Assembly (NCBI GenBank): GCA_004794655.1
Contig: SMMW01000555.1
Location: 7,427,501-7,491,500 of the forward strand
Source of the DNA: Marisa cornuarietis
Lineage: Eukaryota > Mollusca > Gastropoda > Architaenioglossa > Ampullariidae
Direction of reading: 5' to 3'
DNA: 64,000 nt
The translations under genes and the position numbers were made by a program. Below are positions 24,010 to 61,411 of this stretch, piece after piece; the stretch's first letter is position 1; each line of letters begins with the position of its first letter. The notes under the pieces are model-generated. The model worked only from the letters and a program-made list of their open reading frames with translations, was not told where the DNA came from and did no database searches.

Positions 24010-27000
24010 TATTACAGTTAGTTAGTAAGTTGTTGTTTTATGCCAAGTCAGCAACTATGGCTATCTCATGGCAAAAACAATGTACATGACTATTCAAAGG
24101 TTGATATAAAGTAATTGTACAAGTCTATAGATTTCTCTTTTCTTAGTTTTACAAAATAACAGTTTTTTAAACATATAAGTTCTATCATATCAGGTGAAAA
24201 ATCTGAATGGACTTTACATATGCCAAGATTGATTTGGAAGAGTGTTTGGCAAAAAGGTCATCAAGAGTCTGTGCTGTAAAAAAGTTTTGACGAATTGTAG
24301 CGAGTTTTGAACAGGAGATGAGCAAATGTTCTATGGTTAGGGGGTCTTTACACCAAGGACAAAGTGGGGGGTTTTCTCCTGCAAGCAAAAATCTGTGAGT
24401 GATATATGAGTGACCAGCTTTTAGTCTATTTATAACCACTTTTTCTCGTCGGTTTAGAAATTCTTGTGTTATACAGTCTGCTAGTTTTGGAAAAATAGCG
24501 TGAAGTTTGTTGTGCTTCATGGAGTCCCAGTGAAGCTGCCAAAGTTGTGAGATATACATTTTAACAGAAGCGTACCAATCTGAGGCAAATGTTGTATGGA
24601 CCACAAGTGGTTGCTGAAGGGCCTTTTTTGCTGCCTCATCAGCTTTAGTGTTTCCTGGAATATTTGCATGGCCAGGAACCCAAATAAAGATAATGTCAAA
24701 ATTGTTATTCTGTAGTAATGATAGAAGTTCAAAGAATTTAACCAGTAGTGGGTGATCTAAACATTGAGAGTGAAGTGCAAGTAGGGATGACAAAGAGTCT
24801 GAAACAACTAAGAAGTTTTTCTCTTTAGATGTATGGATATACTGCAGCGCAAGTAGAAGGGCTTTTAACTCTGCAGAAAAAATGGAGCTATGACCTTCCA
24901 AGCGAGCTGTCAGCGGTGGTGTGGAAATGTCCATCGGCACTGCTGCAGCTGCTACAGTTTCTTTTTCAGTATTTTTGGATCCATCAGTGTATATGTGACA
25001 AAAGTCAGGATAGTCTGTGATTATTTCTCTGAAAAGCTGCTGATAGACTATGTCAGGGGTTTCACCTTTTTTTGTTAGAGAGGTCAAAACGAATTTCAGG
25101 TGTGGGAAGTAGCCATGGTGGTGTTCTAGTCAGTGTAATTGGTGCTGTTTTTTGGGGGTCCATTCCCAATTTCTGAAGATGGGGATAAGCTCGTATGGGT
25201 AGAGTTTTTTGTTCATGTTCACGCGCCCTGTATTTCTCCAGAAACTGAACGGAGAAAACTGAGTGGAAAGCAGGGTTTTGGTGCAGAGCTCGAAGTTTCG
25301 AGACATAGGACAACATTAGTTTTAGTCGGCGTAACTCTAGAGGGGGTTCACCTGCCTCTGCATATAGACTGTGTATTGGAGTAGTTCTGAAAACTCCAAG
25401 ACAAATTCTCAGGCCGTGATGGTGTACAGTGTCTAGCCTTTTTAGGTATGATGTCCTGGCTGATCCATAGACTATGCATCCATAATCCAATTTTGAACCC
25501 ACTAGGGAACGATACAAACGGAGTAAAGTGATTTGGTCTGCACCCCAGTTTGTGTTACTTATCACTCTCAAGATATCTAGAGCCTTCAGGCAAGAAGCCT
25601 GAAGATGACGGATGTGGTTCTGAAAAGAGAGTTTACGATCAAAAATAACACCCAAGAAATGGACCTCTTCCACTACCTTGAGTGCTGTTCCATTTACATG
25701 AATAGAAGGTTCAGGAAAAGGACCTCTTAGGTTTGTAAAGTGAATGCACACAGATTTTGAGGGAGAAAATTTGAAACCGTTTTCTAATACCCATTTTGAG
25801 ATGTGGTTTACACATAACTGTAATTGTCTCTCCAGATCAGGTAGAAGCTTTCCTCGTATACAAAGTGCAAAATCATCTACATATAGCGAGGCAGCCATAT
25901 TTGTGGGAATAGACTTCAGGATGCCATCTATTTTAATACAGAACAATATAGGTGACAGGATACTTCCTTGAGGGACTCCCACCTGTTGTTCGTGGGTGTC
26001 TGAAAAGGTATTTTGTATACGGACTCTAAACACACGACATGTTAGAAAGTTTTTGATGAAAATTGGTAGTCGGCCTCGAAAGCCTAGAGAAAATAGATCC
26101 AACAAAATACCTTGCCTCCACACTGTGTCATAGGCTCTTTCTAGGTCAAAGAATACTCCTATGACATGCTCTTTTTTAATAAAGGCGTCCCTTATAAACG
26201 TTTCAAATCTAACCATTTGATCTGTAGTACTACAATTTTTCCGAAAACCACACTGAATGCTGGAAAGAAGATTCTGGGACTCTAACACCCAAATCAATCG
26301 TTAATTTACCATCTTTTCTAGTACCTTACAGAAACAGTTTGTTAAAGCAATTGGACGATAACTGTTTGGATCTGAGGGATCTTTTCCTGGTTTTGGTATA
26401 GGAACTATTATAGCCTCATGCCAAGCGGAAGGAAGGTTTCCTGTATTTCAAATATGGTTGAAAATCTGCAATAATGTCCTCAAAGATGATTCTGGGAGTT
26501 TGGTTATGATTTGGTATGAGATACTGTCTGGTCCTGGGGCCGAGTGGGAGCACTTTGAAAGTGCTTGTTTAAGTTCAGACATAGAGAAATTGGTGTTGTA
26601 GGATTCCAAGTTGTCTGATTGAAAGTTACATTTTGTTAGTTCTTTGCCTGCCTTCACTTTCTGAAAAGCTGTGGAATATTGTGAAGCCGAGGTTGTCATT
26701 TCAAAAGTGGAGCCCAGTTGGTTTGCAATTTCTCGATGATCAGTAAGCAAATTTTGTTCGGCTCTCAGGTGTCCAACTGCTCTAGTGATATTTTTTCCTT
26801 TTAGTTTTTTGATAGCTGACCATACCTGTCGGGATGCAGTACGGTTTGTCAGTGAGGAAACAAAATGTTGCCAAGAGAGCCTTCTTTGTTGTTTACAGAT
26901 GTGACGGGCCTGTGCTCGAAGGCGTTTGAAGTGTAGAACATTTTCGGGGGTGGGAGATCGAAAAACTGTTCTCTGTGCCTTTTTCCTATTTTGTATTGCC

Positions 27001-27660
27001 TTTCGGCAATCCTCATTAAGCCAGGGAACTTTGGGGAGCCTCCTGTGGTGGCTGTAACGAGGGATGCTTTTGTTCATGATCTCCAGTAGTGTTAAGGAGA
27101 AACTTTCCATTGGGTGACTTGTAGAGGTTGTGGAGTCTTTTTTATTTGAGAACTCATCTACAGGTGAGATAAATAGTTCTGTGGGAGACAGCATTGACTC
27201 ACAGAGTGTTTTAAAAGAGTTCCAATTTGCCCGTGCTAAATTCCAGTGGTCTTCCTGTGTAACTTTATTGGTTGAGATAGAGGAAAGGATGATAGGGTAG
27301 TGGTCACTTCCACAAAGATCATCCCATACATGCCAGTTGAAGTCAACTGTGAGTGTGGGATCACATACTGAAAGGTCTATTGCAGTTGTAGATGCATTAT
27401 GGGGTCGATAAAAAGTTGGACTACCATCATTCATCACACATAAGTCAATATCATTAAAAAAGCCTGATAAAAGTTCACCACGTGAGTCACTGACATCCCC
27501 ACCCCACAGGGGATGATGTCCATTAAAATCCCCCAAAAGGAGTACAGGGGAGGGAAGCTGTTGAAGAAGATCCTCCAGGTGTTGACGAGAAACGCTAATT
27601 GAAGGGGGGAGATATACATCTATTACAAAGCTTGACATTAACCTTATGACATTTCTTCGA
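24010..27660 (-). mobile_element. I/Nimb-like LINE with RNase H, 5'-truncated
   Basis: Minus strand, in order: endonuclease C-terminal part (27,638-27,250, LLLGDFNGHHPLWGG and GSDHYPIIL); reverse transcriptase with SYRPIALTNCFCKVLEKM, FDLERAYDTVW and catalytic YVDD (26,400-25,300); and RNase H with YTDGSK, FSAELKALLLAL and WVPGHANIPGN (25,050-24,600). The endonuclease N-terminus is missing. Two nonsense codons (near 26,448 and 26,300) and a frameshift in an A7 run (about 25,070) kill it. The 3' end has ACTTACTAACTAACT after a hairpin-like TGCCATGAGATAGCC motif. RNase H plus APE endonuclease places it in the I group; Nimb is my best guess. Confidence 0.85.
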
Positions 27661-27864
27661 TATTCTACAAATTAAATTCTGCCTTACTCCCTTTAACAAT
27701 AACACGTGTACCATTATCTTTGCTAGCTGTTGGAACCACCAAGGACACTCCAGGCACGACGCGATTCTGTCTCAACTGCCGGCCCAAACCCCCACCCGTC
27801 TGTCGTCCTCTTGTGATAGGAACATCTCGGTCCCCGACTGCTTACTGAATTTCTGCTTCGGCAA
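27661..27864 (-). mobile_element. LTR-element internal remnant
   Basis: Between the LINE and the next LTR. Part (GGCCCAAACCCCCACCCGTC) resembles 29,895-29,990 and more weakly 12,290-12,430, so it is a dispersed repeat. Confidence 0.45.
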
Positions 27865-28140
27865 CGGCGACAGACGCCCGCTCTAAACCTTATAATTAGC
27901 GGCGATACAAGCCCGCTCTAAACCTTAAAATTAGTGGCGACACACGCCCGCTCTAAACCTTAAAATTAGCGGCGACACATACCCGCTCTAAACCTTAAAC
28001 TTAGCGGCGACACATACCCACTCTAGACTTTAAAATTAGCGGCGACACATGCCCGCTCTAAACCTTAAAATTAGCGGTGACACATATCCGCTCTACACCT
28101 TAAAATTAGCGGCGACACACGCCCGCTCTAAACCTAACAG
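27865..28140. repeat. 35-bp minisatellite, eight units
   Basis: Units of CGGCGACACACGCCCGCT plus CTAAACCTTAAAATTAG, 35 bp each, differing at one to four positions. The same unit is present in fewer, more diverged copies in the other LTRs. Confidence 0.92.
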
Positions 28141-28307
28141 ATTGACTTTTACTCGCTCAACGCTCACAAAAACGTTACGCATGCGCTCTCTTGCTCGAAC
28201 ATTTCAGACATCAAAGCTTGCGTCATTCATCAAGACTTGCGTCAGTCACACTCTCTCACGTGCTCGCTAGAATGACCTAGACCCACTAAAACATTTCATT
28301 CATAACA
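27865..28307 (-). mobile_element. Second LTR copy with expanded 35-bp repeats
   Basis: The right end CATTTCATTCATAACA matches the LTR terminus at 23,916. The left end is missing. Between them the internal repeat has grown to eight units. Confidence 0.75.
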
Positions 28308-28428
28308 AAGTGCGCAAGCTTATCAAATCCACGGAGTAATATTAATCTTGGCCGTCTGCGCTGGAAAGCGCGAAAACCGGTTGTGTTCGCGCATTGGGTT
28401 ATAGCAACTTCCGGCGCTACTTTCGAGA

Positions 28429-28690
28429 ATGGGGAAATCGAGCACTTCAATCATTCACTTGGAAAAAAAACGTTCTAGCGGTTCAGATTGTTGTGTATTA
28501 TTGTGCAGTACCACCAGTGCCAGTAGCCGGGGCTTAAGTTTTATGCGTTTGCCTAAGCTTGGCGTGAGTGTGGAGTAAGATGAATGGAGAAGGCGCCTAC
28601 AGCACGCGATAAGCAGATATGGACTGATGCAGACGAGTTTTTTCCGTTAACGGTTAGAACGAGGCTTTCGTGTAAAAAATACTTCCGGTT
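28429..28690 (+). pseudogene. THAP-domain-like fragment
   Basis: ATG at 28,429 opens MGKSSTSIIHLEKKRSSGSD, then CCVLLCSTTS and RGLSFMRLPK, with the C-x(2-4)-C and LSF-x-R-L-P pattern of a THAP zinc finger; TAA at 28,576. In another frame the sequence continues WRRRLQHAISR, the usual conserved Trp region. So there is one frameshift, and the later Cys-x2-His pair is not clearly present. THAP domains are found in host regulators and in P-element-like transposases; I cannot tell which. Confidence 0.5.
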
Positions 28691-28974
28691 TACTCACATT
28701 CATTGTTTAAGCTCGCCGAGACCAAGAGTGGAGAACTTCGCAAGAGGCTAAGCGCTGATCTCGGTAGACAGTCGTCTGTTCACCTATACACGTCAGTGAT
28801 CAAATCCATATATCAGCAGTAATTGTAAAGATAATTTTTCAGGGCTATCCATTGTTCAAATACTACTAAAGTTTTTAAAAAAAAACATTTATATATAAAA
28901 ACCCCTCACAAATGATGTCAAGCATATAAGCTTGTCATATGAATATATTTTAATATACCAGCATAAAGATAACT

Positions 28975-29211
28975 TCAGGACTATCCACTGCACTGATTAT
29001 TCAGATATTGTCTACACATTTGAAAGACATTATTTATACACAAAAACTCCTCACAAAAACATGTCAAGCACACAATCACAATACATCAGCATGTTTAGAT
29101 GTAACCAACTTGTTTTGAAAAGACGTTATTTATCCCTTCCAAAAGAAATACAGTGCACACTCGAATGAATACAAATAAATCAATACACTAATATCTCTTC
29201 TGTCATTCATT

Positions 29212-29260
<49 letters not shown>

Positions 29261-29872
29261 TCCTGCAATTTAAATGACAGAGAATACCAAAGAGAAAAGA
29301 AGAATATCCAACTGAAGTGTTCTGTAAATTATGCTGCTTCCTCTTCTCTTCTTCCCTCTTTTTGCGGCCTCCACCATGATCATTTGACATGGTCAGCATA
29401 TCGCCCATATATTTATCAAATATGGCTACAGTCACTTGAAAATGTCTCAGTATCGCCTCTGCACACACAAAAATCGTTGTCAGCAAAAATGAAATTAATT
29501 AGTGTGAGCTGCAAAGAAAAATAAAAGAGTTTATATCTTTGCAATAATATCCTTTGTTAAGAAAAAAATTATTATGTACTTTCAAATGCATGATTTATAT
29601 TATATGCAAAGGTAAAAATGAGACGGATTCTGCAATAACCAATGTAAATCAACGCTTAAGGTTTCGTAAGTTGTAGAAAAAAATGGCTCATAAAATGGCA
29701 CCAGGTTCAGGGTAGCACAGTGGCATACTTGGTTTGTGGGGTGGGGGTGAGGGGCAAACTCCATGCTGACAGTGAACGACTTTCACATTCTTGCCTCCTC
29801 AGTATTTTTTTGGAGGGATGACTACCCCCTTGCCCTGCTGGTTTCTTCGCCACTGTAACAGATTAGTGATCT
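28975..29872. repeat. Duplicated block (pairs with 14,209-14,335 and 18,503-18,880)
   Basis: Contiguous version of the block that is split at 14.3-18.5 kb. Shared pieces include CACTGCACTGATTATTCAGA, GTGAGCTGCAAAGAAAAATA and GGCACCAGGTTCAGGGTAGC. It holds a CA array at 29,216-29,258 and an approximately 430-bp segment (29,010-29,450) absent from the other copy. Confidence 0.8.
29216..29258. repeat. CA dinucleotide array
   Basis: About 21 uninterrupted units. Confidence 0.95.
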
Positions 29873-30007
29873 TCTCCACCCACCAATGCCGCCCTAAACC
29901 CCCGCCCCTCTGCCGTCCTCTTTAGCTGTTACGTTGCCCTCCCCGACTGCTCGACTTTTTGCTTTGGCCATGGCGACTGGTCAATATTGTCTGTCCACGT
30001 CTGGTGG

Positions 30008-32790
30008 ACGCGTGCCTCTGTGTCAGAGTATAAGGAAAGGAAGAACCAATTCGTCAAACAGGAGAGCAAAGGAACAGTATGTACCCTATAAATATTCTTT
30101 ATCTGTAAAATAAAGTACGCCACAGAGCTGTATTTTTTCCATATGAGAGCGTTTCATCTTTATCAGACGAATATTTTAATATACTAAACTTTAGCGAAAT
30201 ACCTTCTCTTGGACATTCTGTTTAATTAAAAATTATATAAACAATATTTTTTTCATAAAAGTTAATTTTGTGTGCATAAAATTTCCCTACTTGAGGCTTA
30301 GTAATACACAGTAACACTTTTACTGTTTTATTTAGGAGCAAGCACAATTTTTCTGAAATATTGCCAACTTACTTCACTTCAGTATACAGGACGCTCTTGT
30401 CCGACTCTATGCACTCCGCCCACACCTAAAAAATAATTCCTATCGGTGTAAAGGATTACTTGTGTTCTTTTTTTACTCCAGATCTCCTAAATATAATTCC
30501 TATCAGTGTAAAAGATTACCAGTGTTATTTTCTGAATCCGAATCTCCCAGAAGGACGAACAGTAAGTAATTCGAGCAACAGTGTCCTTTGTTGTTGTTGT
30601 TGTTTCTTGCTGTGTTATTGGAAACACTGCATACCTGCAACTTTCCAAACACAACATTTTCAAAAAATTACGAGTAGCAGTGAATTCAAAAACTATTACA
30701 GCGCCTGACTGCTTGAAAGTCCACTGTAACAAACAATGCTTTTATTACGTGTGTGCATGTAATTATTTTATTCCTTGGGTTTTGACTATTCCTGTTTATC
30801 TTTTAAAACGTTCCGCTTTTGCCTTTTTCTGTTGACCAATTAATCAAACAGATATGTCTTAACTTTCAATATAGATTTTGATAGGGTACATTGTCCCTTT
30901 AAATATGCAAAATAAACAAAAATATAAAAATCTCAGATTATTAAAAATCAACCATAAAGTTTTATTTTTATAAGAATAACGCATAATAATTTCAACCTTA
31001 TTGTAAAAGTTAAAAGTGCAAGTCTTAAGAGAAACGCTCTATAGTAATTCGACAGACAATTGATCGTAAGAGAGTTCACGGAGTGTATGTCACGACATGG
31101 AAAAGGAAAAATAACGATTATTTTAGTACACCCAAATCAATATCTAGAATTTAACATCTAGAACTGTCGAGCTGTGCAACTGTACAGGTCTGCTGTGTCG
31201 ACATTAACTGGCTGTCCCAAGCATTGTAAATATTGTAGAAATGTACAGGTGTAAAAGTGTTAACGGGTATTAAGTCCACCAGTTCTAGAAAGTATTGCGG
31301 ATGTTGTGGAAGTGTACAGCTGTAATCATCGCGAATGTTCCTGGACAGGTGTCGTCGACAGGTATGATTTTGGAGAAGGAGGGGACACCAAGTGCTGCTA
31401 GTGACGAATATCTGGTGTCCAAGAAAAAACGTTGTACGCTGTCTGTCAAGACCTGAAAGGAAACCCTGCCAACCAGAACGGACGGCTAGTAGACAGGAAC
31501 AGCAAGGAGTGCAGCAAGTAATGCACGTGCTTCGTGTTGTGGGTGCGCGTGCACGCACTCGTCTCAGACCCGTTCTTTGACCTGGGCATCACCCTTTGCA
31601 TCATCTTCAACTCTGTCTTCCTGGCCCTTCAGTACCATGACATGAGTTCCAGCTTAGAGAACCCACACAAACAGACAGCTAATTACGCTAACTACCGAGA
31701 TAATCCTCTTCTTCATCATCGTCGTCGTCGTCGTCATCCTTGTCATCATTTTCTTCACCATCGTCATAGTCATCGTCGTCTTTGGATGTCATTGCCGTAA
31801 TCTGTGTCGAATCTTTCATAAAATCCATCTTTCCCGCAGCATATTAGGCACCTTATATTTCTAGCTGTGTGTGTGGGTTGTTGTTGGTTGGAGTACGTGC
31901 TTATTAATGGACAGTAGCGTTTATGAATAAACTATATTGTTTTATCAGCAGCTGACTAAGGATGGGTATTGTTTAAAGTAGCTGAATTGGCTAAGATCAT
32001 TGTAAGTGGAGAAGATTTTACATCAACAAGTCCTAAGTATGGAATCTCATTATTATCAGATAAGCATAGCTGCTTCTTTGTTATTGTTATATTATAAAAC
32101 AATATTACATTGGCGTTGTTAACTAAATTATATATATATATATATAACTATAATTCTTCCAAGCATACAGGTGATATGCTAGTGTTCCATACCACTTCTC
32201 CAAAACTTTTCTCAAGTTTTGTTTGTGGAGCGCAGGTGTTCACTGGCGGCAGTATTGAAAATCACGGCTTTCACCAAAGGCTACTTCTATGTGGGATGGA
32301 ATATCGTCGACCTTATTGTTGTCCTCGCAAGCATCGTCGACTTGAGTGTTGAAAACATCAAGGGTCTGTCCGTGTTGAGGACCTTTCGCTTGGTGAGATT
32401 CTGATGTAGAATATATTGATGAGGTATGCATTGATGAAATATGCTCATGTGTGATGATGTCGCATGCATTGATGTAATATGTTCACGAAGGATATGTTCA
32501 TGAAGAATGTGTGATGGTGTATGCTTTGAAGATGTGCTGATGTAGGATAAGCTGATATGTTACTATACCATCTTTTGACTTGTTGTGTCTATGTGGCATT
32601 TGTGTAGATGTACCATGTGCTGAAGTAATATTGAAGGGTGTGTTCATTAATGTGTCAATGTAGAAAGTGTTGATGCAATATGTATTAGCATTGACATAAT
32701 ATATATGTGTTGACATAATATAACCTGATGTTGACTTTCATCAAACCTTTTGTTCTACCTTACAACAAAGAGAAAGACTTGTTTCACCTA
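30008..32790 (+). pseudogene. NaV2 partial inverted duplicate 2 (exons 9-12 with introns)
   Basis: Collinear with about 45,150-48,890 on the other strand. Exon 9 end: 30,008-30,076. Exons 10 and 11 are fused at 31,349-31,686: the middle of exon 10 (AAGAAAAAACG) runs straight into GTTGTACGCTG of exon 11, deleting the intron. The exon 11 donor is also deleted. Exon 12: 32,236-32,392, 14 nt short, with its donor still present. Intron sequence on both sides aligns, including the degenerate TGATG repeats after exon 12. It lies just beyond the 3' end of the functional gene. Confidence 0.9.
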
Positions 32791-33824
32791 CAATATTGTC
32801 ACTTTTTGCATGCTTTAGATTTAATCTAGCGATAGTGGAAGTCTGAAAACTTCATTGTCAAGATTTCAGAAAAAAAATCCATCATGATAGATAATAAAAA
32901 GACATTGACATTAAGTATCACTAACATAATTTCCTCATGACATAGCTTACTCTACGTTATCCTCACATAGCTTTCTTTTCGTCATGAACGTAATGTCCTT
33001 ATTTTTTATGCTATCTTGAGGTCATCAACACGACATGTTTGTGAAGTCAGACACATTTGCCAGGCAGCGGTTTTGCCGTTTATCCGATTATTTACAAATA
33101 TGCCTCAAACAAATTTCTTCAGTTCAAACTATAAAGATTTTGATTTTGAAATGTTTTTTTTTTTGGATTAGACATTTTTTCGTACTTTCGTCAACAAATA
33201 GCAGTCCCTCCTAACAGGCAGGAAGCGGTTCGAAAACAAATTTCGAAAGTTTTACAAGACAGTCAGGTTCCTCTAAACTTCATGCAAATTAAAAAAAATC
33301 AAAGTAATGGAAAAATACTGCGAGTTGCTTTGAGCTTATTTCTTCCCCTAACGCCACTTTTCACACAATGCGGCTTGTGTGACCCAAACGATACGAGCAG
33401 TGACAATGGCAACAGAAAGACAACCAGCCAGACTTACAAACAGGCATTTAGACTATTGCACTGACAAACATTGTGTATAGAGGGGTGAAGCCTGAAAGAG
33501 CATGATAGGAATGTGGAATGCTTGATCAGAATTCATAGCTATTCGTTGTATCATAAACGACTTTTAACATTTTAAAAAGATATTTTCCTTTTGGCACTAC
33601 TTGCTTAACAGTTTAGAGCGAGGTTAAAATGTTCTTAGGAAGAAGTAACTATTTTCACTTAATTATTCTTCATCCATACGCTTCATGCACCAAAAGATCC
33701 TTTGCTGTGATAAGTGTAACCGAATGTTACTCAGCAGTAAAGTGTTAGAATCTGACGAGAGCAGAGTAGCGTATAGCAGACGGGCCCAGTGTCTTGCCAA
33801 TGGTGCGCACACGTCCAGGAACAC
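32791..33824. other. 3' flank of NaV2
   Basis: A+T-rich. Would contain the 3' UTR of the channel gene. No gene and no clear polyadenylation signal recognised. Confidence 0.5.
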
Positions 33825-58189
<24,365 letters not shown>

Positions 58190-58210
<21 letters not shown>

Positions 58211-58290
58211 GGCCTGTCTCTCATCATTCACCTGTTTGTCACTGACATGCCTTGGTTATCTTCGTTCATCCGTTGTCACTGACATGACCC
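58190..58290. repeat. Imperfect repeats around the NaV2 start codon
   Basis: CATCCGTTGTCACTGACATG occurs exactly at 58,192-58,211 and 58,267-58,286; a shorter version (TTGTCACTGACATG) lies between, near 58,235. On the minus strand each includes CATGTCAGTGACAA, so the start ATG is repeated upstream. Confidence 0.85.
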
Positions 58291-58544
58291 GCCAGATTTA
58301 TTTTTGCCAACAACGACTTCTGCTACACCAACACAACCATTAATGGCAAACTCTTAAAATCTCCGGTGCATCCAACAACCAGGACGAGTAAAGCTAATGT
58401 TGGAATAAAACCGATTAAACCTTCAGATAAATGACCCTACAGGCCTCGTTTCTTCAAAACGTAGGATGTTTCTGATTAATTGAAAACTCTCCTTGCAGCG
58501 TTGTTGTCGATCTCTTTGACACCAGAGCAAATGACTAAAGCTGG

Positions 58545-59710
58545 ACTTCATCACGACACATGAAGGACTAACCTAACAAGAAGTCGAAGCATGAGCTTGA
58601 TGTTAGACACATCAAGTGCTATAGGTTGGTAAACTCACTCCGCTAGGTCTGGAAGCATCGAATCTTGGTGTTCTAAATGACACGCTGTAATGACTATTTT
58701 ATGACTCTTTGATGCCCGATAATTGAACCCTCAATGACTCTGTGCTGATTCTGAAAATCTCTGCTAAAATCATGTCTATGCGGACAACCTAATGACAAAC
58801 TGTTGTTTACTTAAAGATGACCTAACAGTCTTGTAATACCATGTTGGTGGTGCTTATCGATATATTCTTTCTCAATAGCAATCGCTGATAATTCCTTTAG
58901 GTATTTCAGACCGCAGTCTGATTCAACATTAATAATCCGAACACCCCTAAAATGTCTACCGTCCGAAGTAAAGTTCTTGACGCCAAGAGCCAAAATCAGA
59001 ACAGTTTTGTTATTATTAACAATGGAGGCTATGAGATAACAGTTGTTATTGTCTCTTTAAAAGAAAAACGTCTCACGATGTCGTCGCTCAGCTTCTCAGT
59101 TTGTTTGCGATGACAGTGCTTCTGGCGAAGAAAGGTACGCGTGTGACATCTTCCACCTTTATGAAATAAAATATAAGTGCATTAGTTTTTACGGGCTTAC
59201 CTTTTAATGTAAATTATTGAATGCTACCAAACAAAATCCGTAGAGTATGTGTTTTATGATGTTACTTTTCACCTTTTTATCTTATTTTCTCTCCACTTTG
59301 TAGCTAACAGTTACATGACTTTCTTTCCAATTTGTAGCTCACTTTTACATTAGTTCAGGCTTTTAATCTTTAGGATCGCATAGCATGTCTTGTCAACTGT
59401 GAAATATCAATCGTATAAACACACGAAACACAGCATACTCAAAGCAAACAACCCAAACAAATATAAATGCGTAACAAACTATGGTTTCGTACCTTAATGT
59501 ACCTCAGAAAACTTACTGACGTTCCCTTTAATCAAGTTGTATTTCTCCGGTACCACCAGAGAGATAAGGAGTGTTTTAGATGTTTCCAGAGTTATGTTGA
59601 CGTGGTTGGCGAGGACTGGATGAACCGAGGGAGCTCTGACCTGTGGCAGTCACGATTCATAGTAAGGGAAACAGCCGACATCACCCACGTGTCAAAAGAC
59701 TTGTCTTTGT
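58545..59710 (-). repeat. Right arm of the long inverted repeat (pairs with 1-1,075)
   Basis: Sequence upstream of NaV2 whose complement is at the left end of the window. Any NaV2 promoter or 5' UTR exon in this block would be present in the duplicate too. No gene recognised in it. Confidence 0.85.
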
Positions 59711-60063
59711 TGAGGTCTGTATAGAGCCTGTCCAGAAATGGAAAACTATTGTTGAGACCTGATTGTTTACGGTTGTTGCCAGGTCGACTCAAAGGACTTC
59801 AGAAAGGTTATGTCTTAGTGTGTGCAACGGTAGAAATCTGTTGCGTTTAAAAAAATCGATACTGTCGTGATCAAGGTGATAATTTATTGGCTGAGTGAAT
59901 AAAACACAGACGAGTAATATATACCGAGGGTGCTTTGGAAGCACTGGAACATTTTTCTAGGACAATTCCTTTGACAACTCACAGTTTACAGACGAGATAT
60001 TTCTGAATAATTTCAAAATAGCTTTCATCAGCTTTCTTACTTATTAGTGCTAAGATTTTCATG

Positions 60064-60065
<2 letters not shown>

Positions 60066-60129
<64 letters not shown>
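60066..60129. repeat. GT dinucleotide array
   Basis: About 30 GT units, followed by GA units. Confidence 0.95.
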
Positions 60130-60137
<8 letters not shown>

Positions 60138-61356
60138 TAAAAGAATAATAATAATAAAGCATTAAGATTTATTTTGAATAACAAATAATTATTGACCATT
60201 ACTGGCATTATATTGATCTACTCTGAACGATATACATGCATACATACATACATACATGCAACATGTAATACTCTGCACATATACAGACACAGATGCACAC
60301 GCATATACGAGAGCACGCACGCACACTCACACATACAGAGTGAGAGAGATAGTCACACACAAAACAAACTGTGTAAGAGGGGATTGAAATTATGCGCGTA
60401 TTGCGTCTTGAATGAAGGGCCACTGACTAGGTGGTGGAGAGCACGCAGACCTCACGCTTTACATGCACAGTATATAAAGTTGTCTTATGTTACACATTTC
60501 TAATGCCCCTTAATATCTTAAAATAGATTTCAAGTTACAATTGACACCTCTACTGAGTAGATTTACGGATCCGAGTACATTAGCACTCATTCCGCACATA
60601 CGTATGGTGACTATAGGAACGGCACCAGGTGAGCTGGAAGACATCTACTTCACCTGAAAGGTTAGCGAACAACAAAAGCGCCAAGTTTTGCCATTCTTTC
60701 TGTTCGTGCCTCCCTCGAAGATTCCACTGACCAGAATTATCAGCTTGGATAATTATAATTCTAGAATGTTCCTCCTACAAGTATTTTCAGCTTAAGAAAT
60801 CACAGTGGATGGAATTTGTTTTTTAATTCTGAGCTTAAAGAACCATTCATATGGGGGTGGCGCAGTTTTGCGCGGGTGTGCGCGTCGCTAAGATACTCGT
60901 TCCATTCATTCTATAACGAAAGACAAATATTTTGACAACTTGGGACACGGTCACAAATGTTCATTAATTCCCCGTAGTCCTTGATACGCCTGATAGATAA
61001 TAACATTGTCTTTGTTCAAGGCAAGAAAATATTAGCTTCAAGGTTTGGCGTAAAAGATGGTTCAATCAATAGAGATTCTAAGACTAATTTTTGTGGTAGC
61101 TCTCCGAAGTACTTATATTTTTCGTGTGAAGATGTAAGTGTGAAATACAGGAGTTTACCAATAAAACTTCATGGCAAATAAAATGTGTTATGTGTTTTAT
61201 TATGCATCAAAACTCAACAAGAAGTAAACGAAGATTTTCTAACTTGGTGTTTCCTTATCTTCTTTCATGCGCATGTACATAGGCTAATGACACGATCTAT
61301 TCTGTCAATCGTTCTGTCATATATCTTTCTCCCTCTGTGACATATACAGACGGTCG

Positions 61357-61411
<55 letters not shown>

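Noticed and set aside
27865..28140. Evenly spaced 35-bp repeats resembling a CRISPR array
   Set aside because: Units are directly abutting without spacers, lie inside an LTR, and the genome is animal.
32219..32404. A second functional channel exon on the plus strand
   Set aside because: 14-nt deletion breaks the frame at the exon start; part of duplicate 2.
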